DNA of 64,000 bases from NCBI GenBank assembly GCA_032622095.1, contig CP136067.1, positions 123,477,030 to 123,541,029 on the forward strand, given 5' to 3'. Shown one piece after another: positions 1-11,392 of the stretch. Source of the stretch: Siphonodentalium dalli. Taxonomy: Eukaryota > Mollusca > Scaphopoda > Gadilida > Siphonodentaliidae. The notes below the pieces were generated by a model. That model saw only the letters and a program-made list of their open reading frames with translations, made no database searches and was not told where the DNA came from. The first letter of the stretch is position 1; each line of letters begins with the position of its first letter. The translations under genes were made by a program, and so were the position numbers.

Positions 1-1918
1 TTGACACTTCTTAAAGCATAGCATTGATGTTATACTTTCCACAAAGGTAGCTCTGTGATATACACCGCCTGATAAACTTGGTTATGTTATCGACGGTCAT
101 CTAAAACCACGTGCACACTGACCAAATCAAGTAGCCTATTTTCGTTGCAATAGCAGCAATATTAGCAATTTTGTTGTTTACTAAAATGAAGAGGAACAAA
201 GGATTGAACGTCAAACAAAATGACAGTTAAATGTTCATTTTCTATTTGATATACACCAGCTAAATCTGTCAGGCGTTCATGTCGAGTTGCACAACTATTC
301 GTAATGTAAAGTGTCGATAACGAAAGTGAAGACACGTTTCCGGTTGTTAAAATTTTAGGCACTATATAAAACGTGTTCTAACGGTTCATGTATAGTATGG
401 TTGTGCTCAAAATTAAATTACTTTCCCAACTTACTGTAGTTATTGTTAGTGTTACTTGGTACTCTGACAGCTGGGTCTGCTCGTTGTCCATGATCATGTT
501 TATAGTGGTGCAATGACACTGAATTTGTCACTTGTCAAAACATTCGTCCAGTTTATTACTTATATATATATAAAATACCTGGATGCTTATATCACATTAT
601 CAGTCTCTCATTGAATGATTGTACATGTGGGGGTTCCAATCCCTTGCCCTTACCAAAGTTCACTCATTCAAGTATGTCACTTGTGGTTGTAATTGTGTTG
701 ACAGCTCTATTAAATATCTGCATGGCTTTATCTGTAGGTCCTATATGTTTTATAGACAAGAATATAGAATCAGAGGTAAATAACACTGATGGTGCTTATA
801 TATTGCAGATCACCTGCATATTGCTGTGGCCAAAATACAATGAATACCTGTTTCCAGTAATGGGTCCAAAATAAATTCGGGCTGTGGAGCGGATTTTTAT
901 TTTATTTGCAAAAAAATACCTTGCAAACTCAGGTACCGGGTAAAAATGAAACCTGTGAACTCGGAAATTCAATAATTATCCATTTAAATAAAATGCATAC
1001 ATTCAAAGCCACATAGTGGTTTGCGCTCCAAAATACACAAAATTTTATTCGCTTTTGAATTTTTCTCAGTATCGAAATAGGTCGATAAATATCTGAACTA
1101 CTAATTTCTACGAGCATTATAATTATGAAACCCAAAAAAGACGCATTGAAAGTAATGAAAAATACAACTGTGAATACGGTGTTTGGGTCCCAAACACAAA
1201 ACGGTCATATGCGCAACATGGAACAGAAAAGAGCGTTCCTTGGTACTAGTCTATTCCTGATATGGTAGCAATAAAGAGCATTTGTCTGACTTCTAGCGAA
1301 AAGTTGAAAACATATGCAAAATGGCTGTGACTTTGGCAAGTTTTTTTCAGAGCATATGAAGCCGGTATATCAATAGTTCGTTTATATATCGACCTATCGT
1401 ATCCGTCGCACCAAATTACGTAGAAAACAAATTGGAGGTTCGAATGAGCCATGTCCGTTTAAATGACATCTAATATGAGGGTTTAAATTACTTCAGCAAC
1501 AAAAAATAATAATAAATAGTTTTGCATGGGCATGATATTTAATTAATATTGGGGCAGAGGTTACCTGTGCAAAACATGCATACAAGTATATGTTATTTTG
1601 GTCTAAGTTAATTAATTTATATATAGGACCTACAGCATTTTGTCAATATATATTATCTATATGTCAAGATATTGTAGTTTATAATTAGTCTGATAATGAA
1701 CAGTCCACTTCTCCCTAATAACCAAACAGGGAGAAGTCGATCACTTCTCCCAATTTGAAACCTCTTGGCAGGCTGGCAGGTCCCTGCAATATGACTAAGT
1801 TGATTATACAAAATTGCTAAGTTGTGTATATGAGATAGCAAAGTTGCAGCCACCATATAGCTACAAAATATCTATGGGTAAGTTATAAATAACTACAAGA
1901 CATATAAGTTTATATATA
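1..1918. other. Intergenic DNA, no gene seen
   Basis: No frame here shows codon structure or splice logic. The only local structure is a small hairpin at about 1,701-1,737 (ACTTCTCCCT and its complement), followed by a third CACTTCTCCC. Confidence 0.5.
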
Positions 1919-2053
1919 CAGCAATGCCCTAAAATAATCGACTTCAGTGAGAGCTTTCCGATGAATGGCAACAAGCCATATTTCCGACTAAATCCTGAAA
2001 AATTACCCATAATTCTGCTGTGGTTAAGGAGTCGATTATTTAGGGCATTACTG
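1919..2053. mobile_element. PAL-A copy 1, left arm shortened
   Basis: Bounded by TA/CAGCAATGCCC and GGGCATTACTG/TA. PAL-A elements are long foldbacks: both arms read in from CAGTAATGCYCTAA, through AATTATGGGTAA and GGAAATATGGCTTGTTG, to a centre at AAAGCTCTC/GAGAGCTTT. TA duplication and CAGT ends suggest Tc1/mariner mobilisation. Here most of the left arm is deleted. Confidence 0.85.
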
Positions 2054-2368
2054 TAGATAGATTGTCACTGAAAATACACACACCAGTTTTGGTCCTAAAA
2101 AAAAAGAATTTTTGTCATTGGTTCCAACCAAACACATGTACATGAGTGTCCTCTCATGTTCTACACATCCATAGCTTCCTAAAATAGGACACTAGGATCA
2201 AACCAAAACTGAGTTGATATTCCAGAATTATGGTACATAAAAATTTTGGGGATAAAGCCAAGGCTCAAAATACTTATTTTTTTACTGACTGTCAAAATGA
2301 CAGGCACCAAATGGATGGTGTTGGTCATTTCAAAATGGTGCCTGTCAAATTTTCAGATGTACTGTATA

Positions 2369-2472
2369 AGAGCTTTCCGATGAATGGCAACAAGCCATAT
2401 TTCCGACTAAATCCTGAAAAATTACCCATAATTCTGCTGTGGTTACGGAGTCGATTATTTAGGGCATTACTG
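2369..2472. mobile_element. PAL-A copy 2, right arm only
   Basis: Starts at the element centre (AGAGCTTTCC) and ends GCATTACTG/TA. The matching arm is absent. Confidence 0.8.
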
Positions 2473-2811
2473 TAGCTAAGATGTAGGTCCTAACCTCTCT
2501 CTCAACTCCATGACCTACAGCCCATCACCATCAGTTGAAACAGTAATCCATTTTTGTGGTCCAATATGTTGTTGATCAGAAGATGTAGTAGGTATGGGCA
2601 ATGAGTAAAAAAAAATAGGGTTCACACTGTGGTTGACCAAAATGGCAAATGGCCAGATTTTTACCAAAAATGACCAAAGAAAATTTCATTTGGCCAAAAA
2701 GTTTCAAGCTTTACTCACCTCTCCAAATATCACCATTTCACTGAAACCTTACTTTCAGTAGATGCTCGGTCATGTATGCCTGGATAACAGTTTATCAGAA
2801 GGCACACATTC

Positions 2812-3353
2812 TTAATCCTTTCATGGTGGGAGCTGCGCTGATGCAGCATTAAAGTTCATATGCAGGAGACTTATATATATATATTATGCAAGTCTCGCAT
2901 ATACATGTATAAGATAATGTACTGGCTTACAAGGTCAAGGTAAATATTGTTAGGCCAATGTCAGGGGCGCCGGAAGAGGGGGGGCAGCTGACCCCCCTGC
3001 CCTTGACCAAGGGGGGCGAGCGGGGGCAGGACTTGCCCTTTTTCTGGAGACAGAAAATGCTTTTTGTGTGTTTAATCTCGTGTTTTTATAGCAAAATGTG
3101 ACTTTTTTGGTCCAAATACCACCAATTTCACAAGGAATATTAATTTTTTGTCAATTTTATCACAAAACGGCCATAAAAACCGACAAATAACATTAAAATA
3201 GGGATTTTTGCCACAATGAATTTATGGTTATTTTCCCGAGTTTGCGGAGAAAATGCCCTTTTTTGCGGAAAAGTGCCCTTTTTGTAGGCTCAGCCCCCCT
3301 GCCCTTGGATGCTTCTGGCGCTCCTGGCCAATGTATTCTCTTATACACGCGAG
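2812..3353. mobile_element. B1 element interrupted by a hAT MITE
   Basis: Opens TTAA/TCCTTTCATGGTGGGAG. B1 elements carry piggyBac-like TTAACCCTTTCATG ends and two internal hairpins built on GCCARTGCATTCTCTTATAT, joined by a spacer AAGGTCAAGGTAAATATTG. The first hairpin is decayed; the second was split by the element at 2962-3326. The right end abuts another B1 copy. Confidence 0.75.
2962..3326. mobile_element. 365-bp hAT-type MITE with 8-bp duplication
   Basis: Termini CAGGGGCGCCGGAAG and CTTCTGGCGCTCCTG are inverted repeats with two mismatches. Both sides are flanked by GCCAATGT (2954-2961 and 3327-3334), a perfect 8-bp target duplication that belongs to the invaded B1 hairpin. Interior has runs of G and C near the ends. 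Confidence 0.88.
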
Positions 3354-3618
3354 GATGCCTTTCCATGACTGGAGCTTCCTGAAATTTTGCAAAAGCCCTG
3401 TGCCAATGCATTCTCTTATATATGTGAGTCTCTTATATAGCGAGCCACACATATATAAGAGAATACATTAGCCTAACACTATTTACCTTGACCTTTTAAG
3501 CCAATGCATTCAGTTATATATGCGAGGCTCCCTATGGGAGACTCGTATATATAAGAGAATGCATTGGCACATAATCTTGAATACTGTGTCATCACAGCTC
3601 CCGTCATGATATGGTTAA
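3354..3618. mobile_element. B1 element, opposite orientation, left TTAA lost
   Basis: Begins inside the terminus (CCTTTCCATGACTGGAG) and ends CATGATATGG/TTAA at 3615-3618. Two internal hairpins are recognisable, at about 3,401-3,471 and 3,503-3,570. Confidence 0.75.
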
Positions 3619-4489
3619 TTATCAAAACAATGATGATTAGCCACTAGTATGCTGTATCTTTTCTTAATCAATAGACAATACTTTATTACTCTATGGTTTA
3701 AACAATATGCAAATCTTTGCTAATTTATAGTGAAACATGTATACAATATCAGCTAGACCTATGTTACAGTATTTGCAGCTCTCATCAGTGGCATTTAGTG
3801 CACACTTGCAATAAAAAAATTCTCATGTAAGTCCATACCAATTTAAAAAAAAATAAAAAATTATATGCTTTTGCACTATTTTTTTATTTTCTGAAAAATG
3901 GCCAAAAAAACTTCATAATTGGTAAACAAAATTACCAAATGAGTTTTCTGGCCATCATTGACCCTGACAATGGGTAATAAACTAACAATAACTAGATAGT
4001 GCCTTGTTTTTTTAATTTTTTTTCCAACATTGATATCAAATTTTCAATATCACATTGTGTTGCCATCGAAACACTGAGTTTGTTGAGACATAACATATAT
4101 AACAGTCATGGTTGAGATGTTCATATGTGATTTGATAAAATTTAATAGTGAAGAAGCCTTGATATTCAGTCATATTAACAATAGTGTGGTCCATACTCAA
4201 TTGAAAATTGGCCCGAATCTGATCAAACAAGAGGTTCTGGGTTACCCCCCATGAAGAAAATTGAAATATGATGGGCAGGTCGGAAACCAAATTGTGAAAA
4301 AAAATATGTGATGAACAAACAAATTACAATTCTAACGAACGATGGAGGGAAATCCAACATTTTCAGATAAAGAAAGAGGGATAACTCTTGAATGCAAAAT
4401 GTGAACAACGTCAAAGAACCTTCTTTTGAAAGCCCTCATGATGCCAAACCTGCATACCAAATTCATTGAAATCTGATAACCCATGGTTA
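3619..4489. other. No gene; faint old repeat
   Basis: From about 4,340 the text resembles the tandem repeat at 27.6-28.3 kb (ATAACTCT, CATACCAAATTCATTGA). The rest shows nothing I can name. Confidence 0.4.
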
Positions 4490-4829
4490 CTCTTATATAT
4501 GCGAGTCTCCCATTGGGAGCCTCGCATATAGGATAGGATAGGATAGGATATTTTATTTCAATATACACATATTAATGAATAATACATTTGACAAATATTA
4601 TATTGTATATTCGAGGGGGTGGCATAGTCAGACTAGACTGTCTTACTGCCATCCCCATATAAGAGAATACATTGGTCTAACAATATTTACATTGAACTTG
4701 TAAGTTGTAAGCCAGTGTATTCTCTTATATATGAGAGGCTCCCCATGGGAGACTCACATATATAAGAAAATGCACTGGCACAGGGTCTTTAGTGCTGCAC
4801 AAGTGCAGCTACCATCATGAAAGGGTTAA
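4490..4829. mobile_element. B1 element, left end missing, retroposon inserted
   Basis: Starts within the first hairpin at CTCTTATATATGCGAG and ends ATGAAAGGG/TTAA. The hairpin is cut by the retroposon fragment at 4531-4656. Confidence 0.8.
4531..4656 (-). mobile_element. Retroposon 3' end with pentanucleotide tail
   Basis: Read on the minus strand it runs from a CCCC-flanked 5' truncation to AATAAAATA and then a (TATCC)n tail, seen on the plus strand as GGATA repeated four times. It interrupts the CATATATAAG of the host hairpin, with a short ATAT shared by both flanks. This is the form of a 5'-truncated non-LTR retroposon or SINE; the family is unknown. Confidence 0.6.
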
Positions 4830-4986
4830 GACTTTCCCTATTTCCAAAAAAAGACAATAGAACGTGGTAGCAGAGGCCAGAGTAGTGAGGGAAAATAACT
4901 CTCCTTTCAGGTCGCCTTCTATCCTATTTAAAAAATAATTATTGGTACAAATTATTTTTTTTTAAAAGATGGCCTCATCACTTATA

Positions 4987-5196
4987 CAGTAATGCTCTAA
5001 GTAATTGACTCTTTAACCACAGCAGAATTATGGGTAACTTTTCAGGATTCAGTCGGAAATATGGCTTGTTGCCATTCATTGGAAAGCTCTCGGGGAGAGC
5101 TTTCCGAATGGCAACAAGCCATATTTCCGACTGAATCCTGAAAAGTTACCCATAATTCTGCTGTGGTTAAAGAGTCGATTACTTAGAGCATTACTG
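4987..5196. mobile_element. PAL-A copy 3, full length
   Basis: TA/CAGTAATGCTCTAAG to CTTAGAGCATTACTG/TA; the two arms pair almost throughout, centre GGGG/AGAGC near 5,093. Confidence 0.9.
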
Positions 5197-5274
5197 TAAG
5201 TTTTGAGTGCTGTCCAGCTCTAGTACTCTGCGGATGTGAAATCAAGGCTTCTTTCAAACATGATTAAAGATAAA

Positions 5275-5528
5275 CAAGCCTTGAAATTGTGAGCCTGTCA
5301 TTTGCAGAATGAGGTCCCCAGAGGGTGAATTTAGTGATGCTATCCCGCACTGTGGGCTAGTATCACCAAATTCACCCTCTGGGAACCTCATTCTGCTTAG
5401 GCCTTAGCAGAATTAGGTTCCCAGAGGGTGAATTTGGTGATGCTAGCCTGCTGTGTGGGATAGCATCACTAAATTCACCCTCTGGGAACCTCATTCTGCA
5501 AATGACAGGCTCACTATTTCAAGGCTTG
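5275..5528. mobile_element. C element copy 1 (hAT-like, four-block)
   Basis: Ends CAAGCCTTG and CAAGGCTTG. C elements contain GCAGAATGAGGTCCCCAGAG and its complement four times, so each half is itself a hairpin. Flanks AAGATAAA and AAGATGAA are an 8-bp target duplication with one mismatch. Confidence 0.88.
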
Positions 5529-7116
5529 AAGATGAAGATGATGAGTATGAGATGTGATGTGACCTGTTACAACAACCAACATTCATTTGAAGCGGTTTAT
5601 ATATAAAAACATCAAAGAGCTATGAATTTAATCAAAGCAAAACTCTCATTTATCAATATCTGGAATTAAGAGGAATTGATTTGTGCTTCAGGAGAAATAA
5701 TTTTTTAAGTATAAATATTTGACTGAAAATTTGAATTGTGATTAAGTGCAATCATTGTGCTTACTTTATTAAGTATGTTTAAGGCTTTTGGTACCGTATT
5801 TTACGTGTCACCATATCAACCCCTAAAATATCTGCAGTCTAACCAGGGTATCAGGACTCCTGATTCATCATAAGACTATAAAAATGATCCAGTGTTCATT
5901 TGTCCTATTATGGACATGTGTGATTAGCGGGATAACTTCCTACAATTTGTTTGTGCTTAACTGCAAATCATTTATGCTTTAGAATAACCGATTTGCACTT
6001 AATGTGGTACAAGTTATGTACAAACAATTTATTTTTAATAGTTATAAAATAATTTATGCTCAAACACAATGCCACAAAATAAATTATTTGTAACTATAAA
6101 CCATTATCAATTACACTTATGTTCAAATGATAATAAATATGATATTAGCATCCAATATGAATTGTCAACTGAAATAAATAATTAATATATCTAACAAATA
6201 TATAGAAAAATAAAATACTAGAATCAAATTATCACATTTATCTCATACATAAGTGCTTAAAAATAAAACAATTTTCAAGAGAAACATACATTTAAAAACA
6301 ATACTAGATGAGAAGTGATTAAGACCGCTAGATGCAGTGGAGGGATGACCATACAATTTGACACCAAATTAGTAAAAAAAAATTCAAAATTTTCAGATAC
6401 CAGGTAACTAACCCTCTCTTTACTAAATTCACCCATTCAGTAATAAAAGTGTACAATTCATTGGTCCATTAATCTGGAGGGATGTTCCTGAAATATAACC
6501 AGATGAAAATATAATACAAGTGCATAAGGATTCCTATTAATTGGTGGGAAATTTTCAGAAAAAACAGTTTAATAAATGGCCTACGGTTTATTATCTGATC
6601 ATTTTCTAAGTGAACATTCAGACAACCACGATTCAATCAAAAGTGGAGAAAGCGGGCTCGACAAATCTTGGATAGTTTGTTCACCGGGTTGCGATATCTT
6701 CGCAGATGAGGATATCGTGGGTTAATAACCCTGCCTAAGGCTTCCTTTACTAAATACTCAATGATGAGTAGTTGCCATAGGAAATGTTCAGATAAGAGGC
6801 CATTTGTGGAACATATTATCTAATAAATTCCTATCAATTAATAGGAAGAATGCTGCACTTGTAACATCTCTTCGTCTATTTGATCATCATGTACAGATAT
6901 GTTCGATTTTATTATAACCGGTATGTGGTATAAAAATATACAAATAGCAATTTTATGGCGTCAAATCTGGTGGCCTATTGGATGCAGTGATAATGAGTGA
7001 TAAGAAAATATATACTATTATGAAACTGATAATGAGCGCACCAGATATCCAGATTATGTGGGTTTGAAATTTCCAAGAATTAGTGCTGAAAGTGCACATT
7101 CTGGATTGAACTCTAG
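5529..7116. other. AT-rich intergenic DNA, J-repeat fragment
   Basis: At about 6,747-6,800 lies a copy of a dispersed repeat (J) reading ACTAAATACTCAATGATGAG, also found near 9,540, 19,640, 23,470 and, inverted, 53,800. Nothing else is recognised. Confidence 0.4.
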
Positions 7117-7314
7117 CACCCTGGTCAAGTGGTCCTGCTAATATGCTATGATGCTGGTGGTCCTGCTGAATTGCAATGATGCTGTTAGGGCAAACTGATG
7201 CTGTTACGAAAAAGTACCATTATTGTTTTCTGAAGTTGTTATTTTCGCAGTGTTTGGCTAATCCGAGCAATTTTTTGGAAAAAGCCAGTGTGTGATGAAA
7301 CATTCAAGAACATA

Positions 7315-7774
7315 TGTGACCCGCCATATCAAATCCAGTCGGAAGTTGGGATTTTTTTACCCTGTGTCAATGCATTCTCTTATATATGCGAGTCGACCAT
7401 AGGTCGCCTCGCATATATAAGAGAATGCATTGGCTTAACAATTTTTTATCATGTTTTTTAAAATAAATGTTTCTTACAATTTTTAGGACATAAAATAAAA
7501 AAAACATCCATTACCCTGCAGGGAGCCCCACGCATATATAGAAGCACATAGAAGAGTGTCGTCTGCTCATGTTTGTCTGGGGCTCTGTATGGGTGAAATT
7601 ATAAAATTGTTAAAGAATACAAGAACAAATTATTAAAATTGTAAAAAATTGTTAGGCCAATGCATTCTCTTATATATGCGAGGCGACCTATGGTCGACTC
7701 GCATATATAAGAGAATGCATTGGCACAGGGTAAAAAATCCCGACTTCCGACTGGATTTGATATGGCGGGTCACA
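7315..7774. mobile_element. B5 element, complete
   Basis: Inverted ends of more than 30 bp beginning TGTGACCCGCCATATC, inserted at TA. Just inside each end is the GCCAATGCATTCTCTTATAT hairpin used by the TTAA families. The middle holds a GAGCCCCACGCATATATAG hairpin-like segment. A second copy is cut by the right edge of the window. Confidence 0.85.
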
Positions 7775-7911
7775 TATATATTTTAGAAAAAATTTAATAA
7801 TGGCTACACTGGCATTTATAAAATAACGTGAATAACCATCTTGATCATAATCGATTTTCGACAACTAGTGCAACCAGTATTAAAAATATTTCGCAACAAA
7901 AAATATGTTCT

Positions 7912-8365
7912 TTAACCCTTTCGTGCCAGGGACGATCTCATCGGCCCTAAAAAAAAATAAAAAATATCAGAATTTTTTTTTTTTTTTTTTTTATAGATTT
8001 TTTTGGGTTTGAATTTTGTTTGGGTATGCTTAAGCATGCTATAGCGAATTTAAAAACAAACTGGATAAAACCTTAGGGGCATGTTATAACTCAAAACTAT
8101 CACCAAGTTTTCATAGTAATAATATTGATGCCCATGAAAAACGTAAGATTCCCTGGCACTAAACCGACAAAATAAGTCTGTTAAAGAATATAAGAAAATT
8201 TATTAAAATTGTAAAAAATTATAACAAATGATGAAAAATTGTTAGGCCAATGCATTCTCTTATATATGCAAGGCGATCTATGGTCGACTCGCATATATAA
8301 GAGAATGCATTGGCACAGGGTATATGGGTTGATACAAAAATCGGACCTGGCACTGAAAGGGTTAA
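7912..8365. mobile_element. B4 element copy 1
   Basis: TTAA/CCCTTTCGTGCCAGG to CCTGGCACTGAAAGGG/TTAA. The left half is unique AT-rich sequence (with a T-run near 7,975); one shared hairpin lies at about 8,246-8,315 near the right end. Confidence 0.85.
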
Positions 8366-8776
8366 TGTTTGATACACATAATGGCTTTTCCTGAATATGT
8401 TCAGATTATCTGAACACCGCGAAAAAGACAAATTAAAAAAAGATAAACGGTACTTTTTGTTAACAGCATCAGTTTTCCCTAACAGCATCATAGCACATTA
8501 GCAGGATCACTTGACCAGGGTTGTCTAGGCCTAATGAAGCCGATGAAACATAAAAGATGCTCTATCTCTTCTCTGTATCACTTCTAAGACAAATCGTCAC
8601 ATTTTGTGTCCCAATTCAGAAAAAAATATACATGTATGAGAAAAATATCTTTTCCTACGAGACAAGCTACTGCTGACTGTAATTTATGATTAAAACTATT
8701 GTTCTATGCCAATGAATCCATAAAAAAAAGTTCAGCGAAGAGATAAACCATCTTTAATGAACATCAATTGAAGTTT

Positions 8777-9385
8777 CACTCGGTCAAACATATTAATATA
8801 TATGAGAATGATTGAATGGGAATCACTCGGTCAAACATATTAATATATATGAGAATGATTGAATGGGAATCACTCGGTCAAACAGATTAATATATATGAG
8901 AATGATTGAATGGGAATGAAAACCATGCACAGACTAAACCCTAAATCAATTGAAGTTTCACTCAGTCAAACATATTAATATATATGAGAATGATTGAATG
9001 GGAATGAAAACCATGCCACGGACTAAACCCTAAATCAATTGAAGTTTCACTCGGTCAAACATATTAATATATATGAGAATGATTGAATTGGAATAACTCG
9101 GTCAACCATATTAATATATATGAGAATGATTGAATGGGAATCACTCGGTCAAACATATTAATATATATGAGAATGATTGAATGGGAATCACTCGGTCAAA
9201 CATATTAATATATATGAGAATGATTGAATGGGAATCACTTGGTCAAACATATTAATATATATGATAATTATTGAATGGGAATCACTCGGTCAAACATATT
9301 AATATATATGAGAATGATTGAATGGGAATCACTTGGTCAAACATATTAATATATATGAGAATGATTGAATGGGAATGAAAACCAT
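8777..9385. repeat. 47-bp minisatellite
   Basis: Unit begins CACTCGGTCAAACATATTA and ends GATTGAATGGGAAT; neighbouring units start at 8777, 8824 and 8871, a 47-bp step. About eleven units. Some are followed by a 40-bp spacer containing AAAACCATGC and CTAAATCAATTGAAGTTT, so there is a higher-order pattern. Confidence 0.9.
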
Positions 9386-9689
9386 GCCCCTGACTGAACC
9401 CTCATTACTGAATGGATTCTCCACTTGGACTTAGTTGTCTGAGGCTGTTCATTGAACTTATTAACTGAATATCCTTATAAATGAATGAATGGGAATCAAG
9501 TGAACAGTGAATTGGAATCAATCCTTAAGCCTTTCTATATTAAATACTCATTGACGAGTAGTTCCCTTAGAAAATGTTCAAATAAAAAGTTCAACATGAA
9601 CTTATCCAAATGAATGAATAATAGACCATTCCAATGTTAATTTTATAAGTGAATGGGAGAATCCATTTAGTAAATAAAGCGTTAATAAC
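9386..9689. other. J-repeat fragment, no gene
   Basis: TAAATACTCATTGACGAGTAG near 9,541 marks a J copy; a TAGACCATTCCAATGT block about 60 bases further on recurs near 19,695. Confidence 0.4.
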
Positions 9690-9946
9690 TTAACCCTTTA
9701 CCCAACAGAACGGTCCTGTGCCAATTATTTTTAGGCCAATGCATTCTCTTAAATATGCGAGGCAACCTATGGTCGACTCGCATATATAAGAGAATGCATT
9801 GGCACAGGGCATAACTGTAACCATCACAATGTGGTCAATGAGCCGGTTCCAATGATATCCATATTTGTATGGTTTTATTGAGACAGACCCAAGATAATTT
9901 AGGCTGTTGCAGCTTTTTTTGGCCGGTTTGGTGGGTTAAGGGTTAA
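9690..9946. mobile_element. B3 element copy 1, one hairpin
   Basis: TTAA/CCCTTTACCCAACAG to GGTGGGTTAAGGG/TTAA. One hairpin is left of the two found in the copy at 15,493. Confidence 0.85.
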
Positions 9947-9985
9947 TAGTGTGATAAATTAAACAGAAAAACAGTCAAAGATCTA

Positions 9986-10182
9986 CAATAATGCCATAAA
10001 TAATCGACTCCTTAACCACAGAAGTTTCAGGATTTAGTTGGAAATATGGCTTGTTGCCATTCATCGGAAAGCTCTCACTGAGAGCTTTCTTATGAATGGC
10101 AACAAGCTATATTTCCGACTAAATCCTGAGAAATTACCCATAATTCTGCTGTGGTTAAGGAGTCGATTATTTAGGGCATTAA
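9986..10182. mobile_element. PAL-A copy 4, eroded ends
   Basis: Left end CAATAATGCCATAA, right end TTAGGGCATTA with the final CTG lost; centre at CACTGAGAGC near 10,080. Confidence 0.8.
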
Positions 10183-10318
10183 TCTATGTGGGTATCTGAT
10201 ATACATAGAAAAGCTTGATAATCAAGCAGAAACTATACATTATAGAGTGAACATTGAACAGCAACAAAAGTTTAAAAAAATAAAATTTGTGATCTCTTGT
10301 AAAGCGATGGGCAAATAC

Positions 10319-11221
10319 CAGTTCTAATTAAAATTAGACTCTCGAACAAATTACGCGTTAATAGTCTAAAGGAAATATGCAGGGAATTCAATTACCTCCA
10401 TAAAGCGTTACGTCAGTGTCAGCCAATCACAAAATTTAACAATAAAGCAATGACACCAATCATGCGATTGTCGCAATACCTATAAAACTACAGGTCAATT
10501 CGCCAAGTAGCTGAAAATAGCACAATAAATTTTCTGTCACATTGATAATTTCACAGAGTGTTTACAAAATTAGAGATTATGACAACTAATTAAACATTAA
10601 AAGTGTCTATGAGTCCAAAATTTACCAATAATACCTGGCATGGAGAATAGAATTAAGTATTTCCAAGAATTTCAACAGTTAACATCCGGTATTGTTATTC
10701 GCGAAAAACAAAACCAGAAGGAGAGATCTGTCAATCCAAAAACTATTTGACCTAAAACTATGAGTCCCAAATTGACCAACAATACCTAGTAAGGAGAATA
10801 GAATTAAGTATTTCCAAGAATTTCAACAGTTAACACCCGGTATTGTTATTCGCGAAATACAAAACTGAAGGAGAGATCTGTCAAACCTAAAACTATTCTA
10901 CTGGGATTGCATGCAGAAGCTATTTATAGCGGTGTTAATGTGAATGATAGTGAAATCCTTTAGACTATGTAACGCGTAGCTTGTTCGAGAGTCTATTTAA
11001 CCCTTTCAGTGCCAAGTCCGATTTTTATATCAACCCATATTTCCTTGATCATTTTTTCGAATTTATTGATTATATTAATGTGATTCATTGATGGAAAGAG
11101 CTCTTAGAGCTCTTTCCATCAATGTATCACATTATTATAATCAATAAATTTGAAAAATGATCAAGGAAATATGGGTTGATACAAAAATTGGACTTGGCAC
11201 TAAAAGGGTTAATTAGAACTG
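10319..11221. mobile_element. N element (Mutator-like), holds a D insertion
   Basis: Inverted ends of about 60 bp read CAGTTCTAATTAA then TTAGACTCTCGAACAA and TAGTCTAAAGGA. Flanks GGGCAAATAC and GGGCATATAC form a 10-bp duplication with one mismatch. Inside, two direct repeats about 152 bp apart (from 10,609 and 10,761) share GGAGAATAGAATTAAG and TATTGTTATTCGCGAA. The D element at 10997-11212 sits in a TTAA of the right terminal repeat. Confidence 0.75.
10997..11212. mobile_element. D element copy 1, complete foldback
   Basis: TTAA/CCCTTTCAGTGCCAAG at the left, complementary at the right; arms pair through ACCCATATTTCCTTGATC to the centre GAGCTCTTAGAGCTC. piggyBac-like ends are shared with B1, B3 and B4, but the body is different. 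Confidence 0.9.
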
Positions 11222-11392
11222 GGCATATACATATATAACCATTTAGTTCAACATGGAATACAATGAAATATATTTCTAATAAATTCTCAACAGTAATGAT
11301 GTAAATGAAATGAGTTCCCACTGCTTTATCATTCTCTATATCTCCTCTTCACTGCTAAATGAAATCATACCATTGTTACATCTGCCACATAT

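Larger units (their letters stand above)
7117..8523. mobile_element. O element carrying two younger insertions
   Basis: Long inverted ends starting near CACCCTGGTCAAGTG and closing CACTTGACCAGGGTTG share similarity for over 100 bp, including TGCTATGATGCTG. TCTAG flanks both sides (7112-7116, 8524-8528). Removing the B5 (7315-7774) and B4 (7912-8365) insertions leaves about 490 bp. Superfamily undetermined. Confidence 0.7.

Noticed and set aside
8777-9385. CRISPR-like array of 47-bp repeats
   Set aside because: Units are contiguous with no unique spacers, and the DNA is from an animal genome.
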